From: an uncultured Clostridia bacterium
GTDB lineage: Bacteria > Bacillota > Clostridia > Oscillospirales > Acutalibacteraceae
Assembly: GCA_946186245.1 (NCBI GenBank)
Contig: CAMHMN010000023.1
Coordinates: forward strand, 1 to 37,619
Reading direction: 5' to 3'
DNA: 37,619 bases
Below are positions 26,378 through 34,474 of this stretch, one piece after another (position 1 is the stretch's first letter; every line of letters begins with the position of its first letter). Position numbers and translations under genes: made by a program. A model generated the notes under the pieces. The model searched no databases. It saw only the letters and a program-made list of their open reading frames with translations, and was not told the origin of the DNA.

Positions 26378-27445
26378 TTATTTAGGATTGTATTCCACGA
26401 GATAGTGGTCATAATCGATTTTATAGGGGGTGCAGAGGACTCCCCACAGAATATTCCCGCGTTCGGAATCGGTCTGAAAATAGGCGTAACGCGGCTCCCC
26501 GGACTGTGGGGTCAGCTCAAAGAAATACCCGTATTCCGTGCTGTCCGGGTTCTTGATGACAAGGTTTGGCTCCCCGATATTCAAAATCAGAAGCGGGTCG
26601 TCCAGCCGGTTGGTTTTTTCGAGCAGATGGCGCAGCTGTTCCTCGGAAATCTTCGGTGCGTCGGTGGATGTCCAGAGGTAAGGCCTGCCGCCGACCAGAC
26701 GGGCGTTGATCCGGCTGTTGCTTCTGATGTCGCATACCGGAAATTCATCGGGTGTGTTGGCGTCTTCATTTTCGAAATACACCGCGGCGGCTTCCAGATT
26801 CATCACCCGGAAACCCGTAACGCCCACTTTGTTGGGCTCGTCCTGATTCCAGTAGCAGTACTCGAGATTGACGAAATACCAGTTTTCGTCGGTGCCGCAC
26901 CGGAAGGACAGGGAGTCTGTCCTGACAGCCGCTTCACTGTCGGAGGGAGCCGACTCGGGACGGGTCTTGTCGTAGATTTTATAATGCGAAAGTCCGGAGG
27001 GATATGCCTCGAAAAAACGGACAACCGCTTTTTCAAATCCCTTTTTCTTCTGCATTTCCGGGGTGAAATTCTTGGCGAATGCTTCTCTGTTGTTCTTGTC
27101 GGCGGAATTGAGCAGCGCTTGAATGATCTCCTGTTCCGCTCTCGTCTGCGAAACACTCTCGTATCTCCATACGTCGGGGACACATTCGTAATGCGCCCGG
27201 TTATAGAGTGTATTGGCCGATGAAGTAATGCCCCAGATGGAAACCGCCGCGATCGCAATAAACGGAAGCGAAATCATGACGGTACCGACGCGTATCAGCT
27301 TCTTTGGATATTGACTGCCGGCGTATTCCGCGAGGGGTTTCTTTAAAAAGCCGCGGATGAGCAGAATCAACCCGATGAAAAACGATAATACCAGCCCAAA
27401 GATTGCCAGAATAATGAAGAAAAGAGATTTAATGGCAGTTAGCAT
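26378..27445 (-). CDS. Membrane-anchored DUF5104-like protein, paralogue 1
   Basis: 355 residues. Two N-terminal membrane helices (FFIILAIFGLVLSFFIGLILLI and VMISLPFIAIAAVSIWGI) are followed by a large outer domain with two parts: one with NREAFAKNFTPEMQKKKGFEKAVVRFFEAYP and DENWYFVNLEYCYWNQDEPNKVGV, typical of DUF5104, and one with LRHLLEKTNRLDDP....GEPN and a strand-rich end. The next gene upstream (27513-28601) shares this layout and many motifs. It has its own promoter, so the paralogues can be expressed separately. Function unknown. Confidence 0.78.
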   Translation of the reverse strand: MLTAIKSLFFIILAIFGLVLSFFIGLILLIRGFLKKPLAEYAGSQYPKKLIRVGTVMISLPFIAIAAVSIWGITSSANTLYNRAHYECVPDVWRYESVSQTRAEQEIIQALLNSADKNNREAFAKNFTPEMQKKKGFEKAVVRFFEAYPSGLSHYKIYDKTRPESAPSDSEAAVRTDSLSFRCGTDENWYFVNLEYCYWNQDEPNKVGVTGFRVMNLEAAAVYFENEDANTPDEFPVCDIRSNSRINARLVGGRPYLWTSTDAPKISEEQLRHLLEKTNRLDDPLLILNIGEPNLVIKNPDSTEYGYFFELTPQSGEPRYAYFQTDSERGNILWGVLCTPYKIDYDHYLVEYNPK

Positions 27446-27487
27446 TGCATATCACATCCCAATCCGTTAATTGAGTGGTTCAATAAT

Positions 27488-27516
27488 ATAATAGCTTATG
27501 CGGGGGGAAAAATCAA
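27488..27516 (-). promoter_or_regulatory. Promoter of DUF5104-like paralogue 1
   Basis: On the minus strand TTGATT (27511-27516), 17 bp, TATTAT (27488-27493); the -35 box touches the stop codon of paralogue 2. Confidence 0.55.
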
Positions 27517-28601
27517 CCCTTTTCTTCGCTGCTTCCGTTGTCAAAGAGCGTGTAGTCGAAATCATATTCCGTCGTCGTGCAGAGGTAAGCGCTGAATATC
27601 TCGCCAAAAGGCGAATCGGTTTCAATAAGGGCATAGCAAGGCGCACCGTTTCTGTCGGTCAGCTCGAAATAATACTCGTAGCCGTTGGAGTTGAAGAATT
27701 TCCGGAAGGCGTTGGGTTCACCGAGTTTCTCCGTTAAGGCGGGAGAATCCAGCCGTTTGTTTTCCTTCAATAAATCCCGCAGCTCGTCAGCCGTGAGCTT
27801 CGGTGTGTCGGAAGGCGTCCATAGGAAGGGCATGCCCGCAATCAGGCGTGCGTCCACTTCGCTGCTGCTTCTGATGCCGCACAGCAGGTAGACGTCGCTG
27901 CCGTAATCCGAGTCCCTGCTGTATTGGTCAAAGAATAGAGCAGCGGCTTCCAGATTCATGATTTTGAAATCCGTCACTCCCACCTTGTCCGGCTCGTCGG
28001 TGTTTTCGTAGCAGAAATGTATGCTGACGTAGTACCAATTCCCGTCGATCGTGGTGTTGAAGTGTACCGAATCGGTCTTGACGTTATGTCCGGCGTTGTA
28101 GGAACCGGAGCCGCCGCTGTTTTCGTCCTTTCTCTCGCAGTTGGCAAATCCCTTGGGATAGGCAGCGAAAAAGGCATTGACGGCGTCGTCGAATCCCTCT
28201 TTGCTTTGCAGCTCGGGCGTGAAATTCCTGCTGAATGCCTCGCGGTTGCCGCTGTCTGCCGAAGTGAGCAGCGCGTCGATGATTTCATCCTCCGCCTGCG
28301 AATCGGAACACCATTCGTTTCGCCAGCGGTCGGGGACACATTCGTACTCTGTGCGATTAATGGCTGTCTTTACAGTGGAGGAAATGCCCCATACGGCGAG
28401 AACCGCCGATGTGACAACCGGCAGCACCAGCAGCACCGCACCGAGGACGATGCAGACCACGGGCGATTTCTTGCCGGCGTTTTTCGCCCTGCTTTTGCCC
28501 ACAATGCCGACAATGAGCAGCACAAGTCCCGCAATCAGCAGCGCGCCGAGAATCAGAACCGCTATCAGAATCAATACAATCATCATGGAAACAAATGCCA
28601 T
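27513..28601 (-). CDS. Membrane-anchored DUF5104-like protein, paralogue 2
   Basis: 362 residues from the ATG at 28601, which has AGGAGG 8 nt upstream. It shares with its downstream neighbour two N-terminal helices, YECVPD.WR, NREAF.(K/R)NFTPE(M/L)Q, W(Y)YV(N/S)..(Y/F)CY.N.DEP(N/D)KVGVT.F(R/K)(V/I)MNLEAAA, and the A(R)L(I/V).G.P(F/Y)LWT..D.PK motif. A tandem duplication is evident, but by eye the copies have diverged to roughly 40 per cent identity. The product ends with a charged SSEEKG tail. Confidence 0.78.
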   Translation of the reverse strand: MAFVSMMIVLILIAVLILGALLIAGLVLLIVGIVGKSRAKNAGKKSPVVCIVLGAVLLVLPVVTSAVLAVWGISSTVKTAINRTEYECVPDRWRNEWCSDSQAEDEIIDALLTSADSGNREAFSRNFTPELQSKEGFDDAVNAFFAAYPKGFANCERKDENSGGSGSYNAGHNVKTDSVHFNTTIDGNWYYVSIHFCYENTDEPDKVGVTDFKIMNLEAAALFFDQYSRDSDYGSDVYLLCGIRSSSEVDARLIAGMPFLWTPSDTPKLTADELRDLLKENKRLDSPALTEKLGEPNAFRKFFNSNGYEYYFELTDRNGAPCYALIETDSPFGEIFSAYLCTTTEYDFDYTLFDNGSSEEKG

Positions 28602-28640
28602 TTCGATACCTCCTGATGTCATTTTTACTATAGAATGTAT

Positions 28641-29366
28641 TTATGATTTGGCTGTTTTGCCTTCTTTTTCTGCGTTGTACAGTGCTTGTCCGTACTCAAA
28701 GAAGCACATATCTATCATTCTCGCCGCAGGATATTTTTCGTCGATGTCTTTGTCTTCGAAGAAATCTTCAAACTGTGACTCCATGTGCTTTTTGTAAAAC
28801 TTCCCCAGTGCCATAAGGGATTCTTTGCAGCATTTCTGCTTGGTGATGCCGGTGAGCGACATGGCTTTTTTGAAATTGGTATCAAAGGCAGGCGTGCAGC
28901 AGACCGTGGCCAGCAGCACTTTGGTGAGCAGGGTATCGGTCGGCGTTGTGCCTGCGACTTCTCTGTATGTATCCCGGATGGCACCGTACAGATCCATGAT
29001 GGATTCCGCTTTTGTTTCCTCCGCCATCTTGTCCGCAGAAATTTCCCAAAGATCATCCCGATTACTGTCAAGCAGTATGCGAACCACATCCGCGTGAATC
29101 TTGTAATCATTCCCCATCAGGAAGGAATTGCGGTACATTCCCCAGCTTGCCAGATAAACCGCCAGATGAAGGCACAGTTCATCCACTTCCTTGTCGTTCG
29201 GCTCGCGGGATTCCTGCCTGCATGTTTCGCGACAATACAGGCAGGCCTTGTGGCAATGCTCCAACGAGCGATCCCTGTGATGGAAATTTGCGACTAGGGT
29301 TTGATAGGCTTTTTTTCCGTATGCAATTGCTTCATCAATGACGGATTGGTTTTCCATCTTTTCCAT
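28641..29366 (-). CDS. Unrecognised Cys-containing protein (241 aa)
   Basis: I cannot name the family. The protein is soluble and helical, with an N-terminal Cys/His cluster (HCHKACLYCRETC, about residues 37-49) and a conserved-looking block LHLAVYLASWGMYRNSFLMGNDYKIH, whose ASWGMYR core I recall from uncharacterised bacterial proteins. Further Cys pairs (CC) occur at two later points. The cluster might bind a metal. The start at 29366 lies 26 bp after the TudS-GNAT gene; upstream frame extension overlaps that gene in another frame and is rejected. No strong ribosome site is visible. Confidence 0.7.
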   Translation of the reverse strand: MEKMENQSVIDEAIAYGKKAYQTLVANFHHRDRSLEHCHKACLYCRETCRQESREPNDKEVDELCLHLAVYLASWGMYRNSFLMGNDYKIHADVVRILLDSNRDDLWEISADKMAEETKAESIMDLYGAIRDTYREVAGTTPTDTLLTKVLLATVCCTPAFDTNFKKAMSLTGITKQKCCKESLMALGKFYKKHMESQFEDFFEDKDIDEKYPAARMIDMCFFEYGQALYNAEKEGKTAKS

Positions 29367-29392
29367 ATGGTTTGTCACTGCTTCTTTTGCCG

Positions 29393-30334
29393 TTACAGTT
29401 GCTTCATGGCAACCGTTACGTTGTAGGTTTCCGTGTCGTAGGAAAGGCCGGTTTCCTGAAATCCGTTCTTGTGCCAGAAGTTCGCCGCCTGCGGGTTGTC
29501 GCTCACCCATCCGAGCCGGATTTCCTTGATACCGAGGCTTTTCAGATAACGGCACAGCTCGTCGATGAGGCCGCTGCCGACGCCCTTTCGCTGTATCGAA
29601 TTTTCCACCATAAAGAACCCGATGAAGGCGGTTTCTTCGTCGGGATAGGCCATAATGAAATCCATCACCGCGATCAGCCTTTCCCCGTCGAAATAGCCGA
29701 CGTAGTATTTGTCGGAAGAATCCTTCCTTGGCGGCAGGGCCTTCATGTCATCCCGAATGCTCCGCTCCGTGACGAAGGGCGGGCAGTATCGGTAATACTG
29801 CGGATTTCCGCAGCACAGGGAATAGACGTCCGGAATGTCGGCATCATGCAGGCAGCGGACATGATAACGGCATGAAAACTCCGATATATCAATTCTCATC
29901 ACACTGTCTGCATTCGCTTCAAAATCTTCCACGTCCATCACGCGGAATCCTTTCTCCGCCAGCAGCGACGCGAACACACCGGAGCCTTCCGTGAGCCGGC
30001 GGGAGAAGGTGCCGTCGTAAATCTGCCGGATGCCGCAGGAAGGGCTGCGGGATTGCAATATCGCAAGGTCGATATGTTCCATTTCCGCAATCGCTAGGCA
30101 TTTTTCCGCCCCCTCACGGAATTCCCGGTCCCTGCTTTCGCCGGATTGGTCGATGACCTCGCCGCGGACAATCTCGCAGGGAATGCGCGGAATCGGCAAT
30201 CCGCCTGCCGCTTCGGGACAGACGGGAATGACTTCATGTTCCGCTTGCAACGCGGCTACCTTCTCATTGAAATTGTGTCCGCCGTTGTATTTGCATGGCT
30301 GCCCGAGAAGGCAGGCACTGACTAAGATTTTCAT
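29393..30334 (-). CDS. TudS/DUF523 domain fused to GNAT acetyltransferase
   Basis: Residues 1-150 are a DUF523/TudS domain: MKILVSACLLGQPCKYNGGHN, CPEAAGGL, and ILQSRSPSCG. Cys8, Cys14, Cys39, Cys53 and Cys100 are visible; TudS enzymes desulfurate thiouracil with a [4Fe-4S] cluster held by three conserved cysteines. Residues about 160-313 are a GNAT domain with the acetyl-CoA loop QRKGVGSGLI (248-257) and NFWHKNGF near the end. AAAGGA lies 8 nt before the ATG at 30334. The linker is Cys-rich (CLHD, SLCC, YRYCPP). A fusion suggests linked chemistry, for example modification of a sulfur-containing metabolite. Confidence 0.87.
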   Translation of the reverse strand: MKILVSACLLGQPCKYNGGHNFNEKVAALQAEHEVIPVCPEAAGGLPIPRIPCEIVRGEVIDQSGESRDREFREGAEKCLAIAEMEHIDLAILQSRSPSCGIRQIYDGTFSRRLTEGSGVFASLLAEKGFRVMDVEDFEANADSVMRIDISEFSCRYHVRCLHDADIPDVYSLCCGNPQYYRYCPPFVTERSIRDDMKALPPRKDSSDKYYVGYFDGERLIAVMDFIMAYPDEETAFIGFFMVENSIQRKGVGSGLIDELCRYLKSLGIKEIRLGWVSDNPQAANFWHKNGFQETGLSYDTETYNVTVAMKQL

Positions 30335-30347
30335 TTCACTTGTTCCT

Positions 30348-30527
30348 TTACAGATTTTCATCAGCTTTCTTGTCGTCAATGTACTCTCCGTCAATGACAG
30401 TCCGGAATCCTCCTCCGAAATACCAGCCGTTAGCCTCGATAAATGCAATCAATTTGTCGCACACTTCGTCCTGAGAGACTTCAGGTGGGATTTCAATGCA
30501 TCCCTGCATCTCGATTTCTTTTGTCAT
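30348..30527 (-). CDS. 59-aa small protein ending in acidic/basic tail
   Basis: The frame reads MTKEIEMQGCIEIPPEVSQD and goes on with an amphipathic helix, then NGWYFGGGFRTVIDGEYID and a stop. AAGGAG sits 8 nt before the ATG at 30527. The gene fits exactly between the SDR stop and the TudS-GNAT start (13 bp), so it belongs to that operon. The ferredoxin-like beta-alpha-beta pattern and NGWYFGGG motif resemble uncharacterised small Firmicute proteins. Function unknown. Confidence 0.8.
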   Translation of the reverse strand: MTKEIEMQGCIEIPPEVSQDEVCDKLIAFIEANGWYFGGGFRTVIDGEYIDDKKADENL

Positions 30528-30540
30528 GCGATTCTGCTCC

Positions 30541-31335
30541 TTATCTGGACAAAATTTTTCTGATAATCCAGAACCTCGCCCTCTTTGGCAGCATATCCAG
30601 TAAAATCAACAAACTGTTGCGGTTGATGGAATAGGCGAATTTCGGCTTCCTGCGGGTGAAGATGCGGTGCAGTTTCGCGGCGATTTTAGCGGGCGGAATC
30701 CTGCGGGCTTCCACGCTGTCCACAATTTCCCTGAATCGCTTGGCGTTGACGGCATAGAGCTTTGTGTGATGGCAGAATGCGTCCAATGCCTTTGTCGAAG
30801 CGCCGATCATACCGGTGTCCACCGCGCCGGCACGCAGCACCGATACGCTGATTCCCATGAGCTGCAGCTCCATGCGCAGCGAATAGGCGTACTGATCGAG
30901 GGCGGTTTTGGTAATGCCGTAAAGACCCGTAAAGGGGAGAGGATCGCGCACCGCCAGTTCGCTGGTCAGCAGAATGATCTTCGCACCCTTTTGCAGCAGC
31001 GGCAGGAAGGTGCGGTTGATGAGAAAGGCCCCGCCGAGATTGACCCGGAAGGCACGTTCGAATTCGGAAGGCGGCATTTCCACGAGCGAATCGAGCATAT
31101 AGATTCCCGCCAGATGAATAATGCCGCACAGCTCCCGCGTTCTGGCTGACACGGCGGAAAAAGCCGCCGATACGCTGTCTTCGTTTGTCACATCCGCCTG
31201 AACGGGAATGACGTTATCGCGCGGCTCGCATGCTTCCCTGTCGAGGGCGAACACGCGGTAGCCGTTCTTTACGAACAAATCGACGGTCGCCCTTCCCATG
31301 CCGCCGTTTGCGCCTGTAATCAGAATGTCTTTCAT
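30541..31335 (-). CDS. Short-chain dehydrogenase/reductase (SDR)
   Basis: An NAD(P)-dependent oxidoreductase of the classical SDR family, 264 residues. The nucleotide-binding TGANGGMG lies at residues 7-14, the catalytic triad is Ser125, Tyr139 and Lys143 (YGITK), and Asn99 sits in RVNLGG. AGGA is 8 nt before the ATG at 31335. The basic C-terminal region (FTRRKPKFAYSINRNSLLILLDMLPKRARFW) is a possible membrane-associating tail, as seen in SDRs acting on lipids or sterols. The substrate is unknown. It heads an operon continuing into the 59-aa and TudS-GNAT genes. Confidence 0.9.
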   Translation of the reverse strand: MKDILITGANGGMGRATVDLFVKNGYRVFALDREACEPRDNVIPVQADVTNEDSVSAAFSAVSARTRELCGIIHLAGIYMLDSLVEMPPSEFERAFRVNLGGAFLINRTFLPLLQKGAKIILLTSELAVRDPLPFTGLYGITKTALDQYAYSLRMELQLMGISVSVLRAGAVDTGMIGASTKALDAFCHHTKLYAVNAKRFREIVDSVEARRIPPAKIAAKLHRIFTRRKPKFAYSINRNSLLILLDMLPKRARFWIIRKILSR

Positions 31336-31369
31336 ATCTTTGTTCCTTTACCGTACCGTCTTTTCTATC

Positions 31370-31398
31370 ATTATATATCCAAATAATGAACAATTCAA
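31370..31398 (-). promoter_or_regulatory. Promoter of the SDR operon
   Basis: On the minus strand TTGAAT (31393-31398), 17 bp, TATAAT (31370-31375). Confidence 0.75.
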
Positions 31399-31402
31399 TC
31401 AT

Positions 31403-31440
31403 CAAAATAAAAACCTCTCCTGTCATGATGACAAAAGAGG
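31403..31440 (-). terminator. Terminator of the XRE-ABC operon
   Basis: CCTCT/AGAGG ends (31414-31440) with TGTCAT/ATGACA inside; on the minus strand TTTTTATTTTG follows. Its sequence is nearly the same as that of 35639-35674. Confidence 0.88.
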
Positions 31441-31474
31441 CTTTCGGATGAAAAAACAGATCGGTGATTTTGGG

Positions 31475-33244
31475 TTACTTCTGCGACACGGTGAAGAGCG
31501 AATAGAAGTAGCCCTTTCTGTCCATCAGTTCGTTGAAGGTGCCCTGTTCGGAAAGCTCGCCCTTCTTGAGGGTGAAGATGCCGGTGCAGCGGCGCAGGAT
31601 ATTTTCGTCGAGGTCGTGGGTGACGATAATTCTGGTGTAGCCGTCGAGATTCAGAATCGCGTCCAGCACTTCAAAGGAAGTTTCATTGTCAAGGGAAGCG
31701 GTGGCTTCGTCGATCAGCAGCACGGGTGTATTCCGCAGCAGCGCGCGAGCGATGGAGATTCTCTGGCGTTCGCCGCCGGAAAGCCCCGAGCCATTCTCAC
31801 CGCAGAGATAGTCTTCGCCCTTTTCCTCAATGAGTTTTTGAAGGCCAGACATCCGCACGGCACGGTCCACGTCCTCCGCAGGGAACTGGGAGAACATCGT
31901 GATATTGTTACGGATGGTGCTGTTGAAGACAAAGACATTCTGCTGAATGATGGAAACCAGGTCGTAAAGGGAGCTGGGAGAGACGGTTTTCAGCTCCTTG
32001 CCGTCATAGAGAATTTCTCCGCCGTAATCGCGGGAGCTTGCCATGAGAAGGTTCAGAATGGTAGACTTTCCGCTTCCGGAGCCGCCGACCAGCGCATAGC
32101 AGCCGCCCGCAGCGATATCCATGTCAATGCCGCTGAGCACCGGTTTGTTTTCCTCATAGGCAAAATGCAGGTCGCGGATGGAAATGCCCTCGGTGAGCTT
32201 GGGCTGAATGTGTTCGCCCTCGTCGGGAATGTTCTGACTCAGAGCGACCACCAGTTTTTCCATGAGCCGGAGCGCCGACTGTCTGCCCGCGAAGAAATTC
32301 GGGAAGAGCTGGATGGGAGCTAACAGGTAATTCATGAGCTGCGCGAATACCAGAACGGTACCGACCGTGATGCCCTTGCCGGAGAGCGCAAACGCCGCCG
32401 CGACAAAGAACACACCGAACTGCACAACGACAGAGGAAAGTGTGGAAGAGTAGGTGACAAGTACCGATGCCTTGTAGCGTTTATTGGAAGCGTTTGCGAC
32501 ATCCTCGTTTTTCTGTCCATGGAGGCTTGAGATGCTTTTCTCCGCCTTGAAGCTCTTGATCACCTTGAAGCCGGTGAGCGCGTCCTTCTGCACGTCGGTG
32601 TAGCTTTCCTTCCTGTCGGAGACATTCTTTTCCGCCATGGCCGCCTTATTGCCGAAGATCACCGAGAAAATGATGGGCAGCAGCGAAAAGCCGATGGAAA
32701 TGAGGGTCAGCAGGGGGCTGTACCACAGCATGAGCGCGAGTGCGCCGATAAAGGACAGTCCCGCTTCGATGTTGGTTTGCAGGGGCCTGAGATACTCCTG
32801 CTCGATGGTGTTCACGTCGTTGGAAAGGGCGGAAATATAGAGCGATGTGTTCTCTTTGGAAAAAGCCTGAATGCCCTTTTGCAGGATTTTGTCAAAGACG
32901 AAGGCGCGGTACTGCTTCATGGCTTTGGCGCGGAACCTTGAAAGGAAGCAATAGTCGATGATACCGCCCAGCAGAAGCAGCAAGGCACAGAAGACAGCGA
33001 GTATCAGCAGTGTGTTCAGATCGAAGCGGCTGTTCCCCGCAGTCAGATCCAAAACCTCCTTGAGCAGCCACGAACTTACGATAGCCGCCGCGGAACACAG
33101 CACCGCGGCGCACAGGGTCATGAAAAGGTTGAAATGATTTTTGTGAAACATCGTGTGCTTGAACTGGCGGCGCAGTTTTTTCAGTTCTTTTTTGGTCAAT
33201 GCCTGTTCGGTTGTTTTGGTTTCCTTGTCTGTTTTCCTGCTCAT
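31475..33244 (-). CDS. ABC exporter, fused membrane and ATPase domains
   Basis: A 589-residue half-transporter that should work as a dimer. Six membrane segments lie between about residues 40 and 310. The ATPase has Walker A GGSGSGKST (387-395), signature LSGGE (488-492) and Walker B VLLIDEA (508-514), plus SIIQQNVFVFNSTIRNNI around the Q-loop. A Lys/Arg-rich N-terminal stretch (KKELKKLRRQFKHTMFHKNH) precedes the first helix. No peptidase domain is present. Its start overlaps the stop of the upstream XRE-TPR gene (ATGA), so the regulator and exporter are made together. Cargo may be a drug, lipid or peptide; it cannot be told from sequence. Confidence 0.92.
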   Translation of the reverse strand: MSRKTDKETKTTEQALTKKELKKLRRQFKHTMFHKNHFNLFMTLCAAVLCSAAAIVSSWLLKEVLDLTAGNSRFDLNTLLILAVFCALLLLLGGIIDYCFLSRFRAKAMKQYRAFVFDKILQKGIQAFSKENTSLYISALSNDVNTIEQEYLRPLQTNIEAGLSFIGALALMLWYSPLLTLISIGFSLLPIIFSVIFGNKAAMAEKNVSDRKESYTDVQKDALTGFKVIKSFKAEKSISSLHGQKNEDVANASNKRYKASVLVTYSSTLSSVVVQFGVFFVAAAFALSGKGITVGTVLVFAQLMNYLLAPIQLFPNFFAGRQSALRLMEKLVVALSQNIPDEGEHIQPKLTEGISIRDLHFAYEENKPVLSGIDMDIAAGGCYALVGGSGSGKSTILNLLMASSRDYGGEILYDGKELKTVSPSSLYDLVSIIQQNVFVFNSTIRNNITMFSQFPAEDVDRAVRMSGLQKLIEEKGEDYLCGENGSGLSGGERQRISIARALLRNTPVLLIDEATASLDNETSFEVLDAILNLDGYTRIIVTHDLDENILRRCTGIFTLKKGELSEQGTFNELMDRKGYFYSLFTVSQK

Positions 33245-34320
33245 GATTGTTCCTCCCGCACGGAAATGGATTCCCAGAGAGCGGTCAGCTCCCGGTTCTG
33301 AAATTCATCGAGTAAATTCCGAATGACGTCCCCGGCGGTCGCGCCGATGTCGTCGTGAATGCTGGCGCCTTCAATGCGTTCGATGAAGCAGATATCGCTC
33401 TCGTCATAGCTCGGCGCGTTGTCAAAGAATTCTGCCAGCTCCTTGGCTTTTTTCAAGGAAGCGCGCGCTTCTGTCTGCTGCCCTGTCATGCACTGCGACC
33501 AGGCAAGACAGGAGAGTAATGCACAGCTCACCTTGTCGAGGTAGTTGGGCTTGTTTTCCTTTCGCAGTCCGGAAAAGCAGTCAAGCCCGAAGCGCAGGAC
33601 TGCCTGACAGGAAGCGAAGTCGCCGCGGTTGGCGTAGACATTCATGTATCCGGTGACCGTATAGATCAGTTGGCTGACGATCTGCGACATGGCTTCCGAC
33701 AGAAAGGGGGCGGCTTCCTCGCCGCGTTCCCGCATGGCGAGAATCTGCCCGATCTTGTGGTTGTAAAGACCGCCTGCATTATTGGCTTTCAACAGTTCGA
33801 TGGCTTTGTTGGTTTCGTCCAGTCCCAGATAGATATTTGCCATTTTGCCATAGAGTGTCTGCTGGCTGATTTCCGGGTCGGTGTTCTGCCCGAGCAGCGG
33901 AAGGCTCTGCTCCGTCAGTTCCAGCGCCCGGAGAAGATAATCCCGGTTCCCGCTTTCAAGCCCGAAACCGCCGTACAGCGAGGCGCACTCTTGGACGATT
34001 TTGAAGGAATGAGGGTATTTCTTCAGCGCCTTTTCCGCCTTGGCAAGCCCTTCCCGGTCCTTGCTCCTGCGGTACTCCCGGAGCCGCCTCGCGGTTGCTT
34101 CCAGGCGGTTGTCCTTCATTTCATAGCCGAGCAGCACGTCCACGGAGGTGTCGAACAAGTCCGCCATCTCCACGATCAGTTCCAGATCGGGAACCGACAT
34201 CTTCGCTTCCCACTTGTGAACGGCCCCGGCGGTGACGCCCAGCACTTCGGCAATCTGTTCCTGTGTCAGCGACCTTTCCTTCCGGAACGCACGAATATTT
34301 TCCGCGAGCTTCATTTCCAT
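33241..34320 (-). CDS. XRE-family regulator with C-terminal TPR-like repeats, paralogue 1
   Basis: Residues 1-65 form a helix-turn-helix (LAENIRAFRKERSLTQEQIA, GVTAGAVHKWEAKMSVPDLE); the remaining ~290 residues are helical repeats of TPR type (KAEKALKKYPHSFKI, LYGKMANIYLGLDETNKAIELL). This layout resembles regulators of the RRNPP group, which bind peptides, but homology to that group is only inferred. The ATG at 34320 is chosen with GGTGA upstream. It is co-translated with the ABC exporter gene. The C-terminal end (DDIGATAGDVIRNLLDEFQNRE) may sense a ligand. Confidence 0.85.
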   Translation of the reverse strand: MEMKLAENIRAFRKERSLTQEQIAEVLGVTAGAVHKWEAKMSVPDLELIVEMADLFDTSVDVLLGYEMKDNRLEATARRLREYRRSKDREGLAKAEKALKKYPHSFKIVQECASLYGGFGLESGNRDYLLRALELTEQSLPLLGQNTDPEISQQTLYGKMANIYLGLDETNKAIELLKANNAGGLYNHKIGQILAMRERGEEAAPFLSEAMSQIVSQLIYTVTGYMNVYANRGDFASCQAVLRFGLDCFSGLRKENKPNYLDKVSCALLSCLAWSQCMTGQQTEARASLKKAKELAEFFDNAPSYDESDICFIERIEGASIHDDIGATAGDVIRNLLDEFQNRELTALWESISVREEQS

Positions 34321-34350
34321 GATTTTCACCGTCCTTGCTCTTATGGTACT

Positions 34351-34359
34351 ATTATACCA
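34351..34359 (-). promoter_or_regulatory. Extended -10 of the XRE-ABC operon
   Basis: On the minus strand TGGTATAAT (34351-34359) is an extended -10 element. No good -35 box is present. Confidence 0.5.
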
Positions 34360-34409
34360 TATCCGGCGGGAAAGGGAAGGCACTAGCCATACTAATTGTA
34401 AATTAATTT

Positions 34410-34424
34410 ATATACCGCCGGTAT
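34410..34424. other. 7-bp inverted repeat, possible operator
   Basis: TATACCG-C-CGGTATA lies between the two XRE genes, about 50 bp upstream of the extended -10. It could be the binding site of either regulator. Confidence 0.4.
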
Positions 34425-34465
34425 AAAATCAGGCATAATAAGCGCTTTGCTCATCATGCCTGATT
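34420..34465 (-). terminator. Terminator of XRE-TPR paralogue 2
   Basis: AATCAGGCAT (34427-34436) pairs with ATGCCTGATT (34456-34465), with TTTATACC on the minus strand after it. Confidence 0.65.
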
Positions 34466-34474
34466 GAAAAATTA

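Noticed and set aside
29367..29555. N-terminal extension of the 241-aa Cys-containing protein
   Set aside because: It overlaps the GNAT coding end in another frame and has no start signals or family resemblance.
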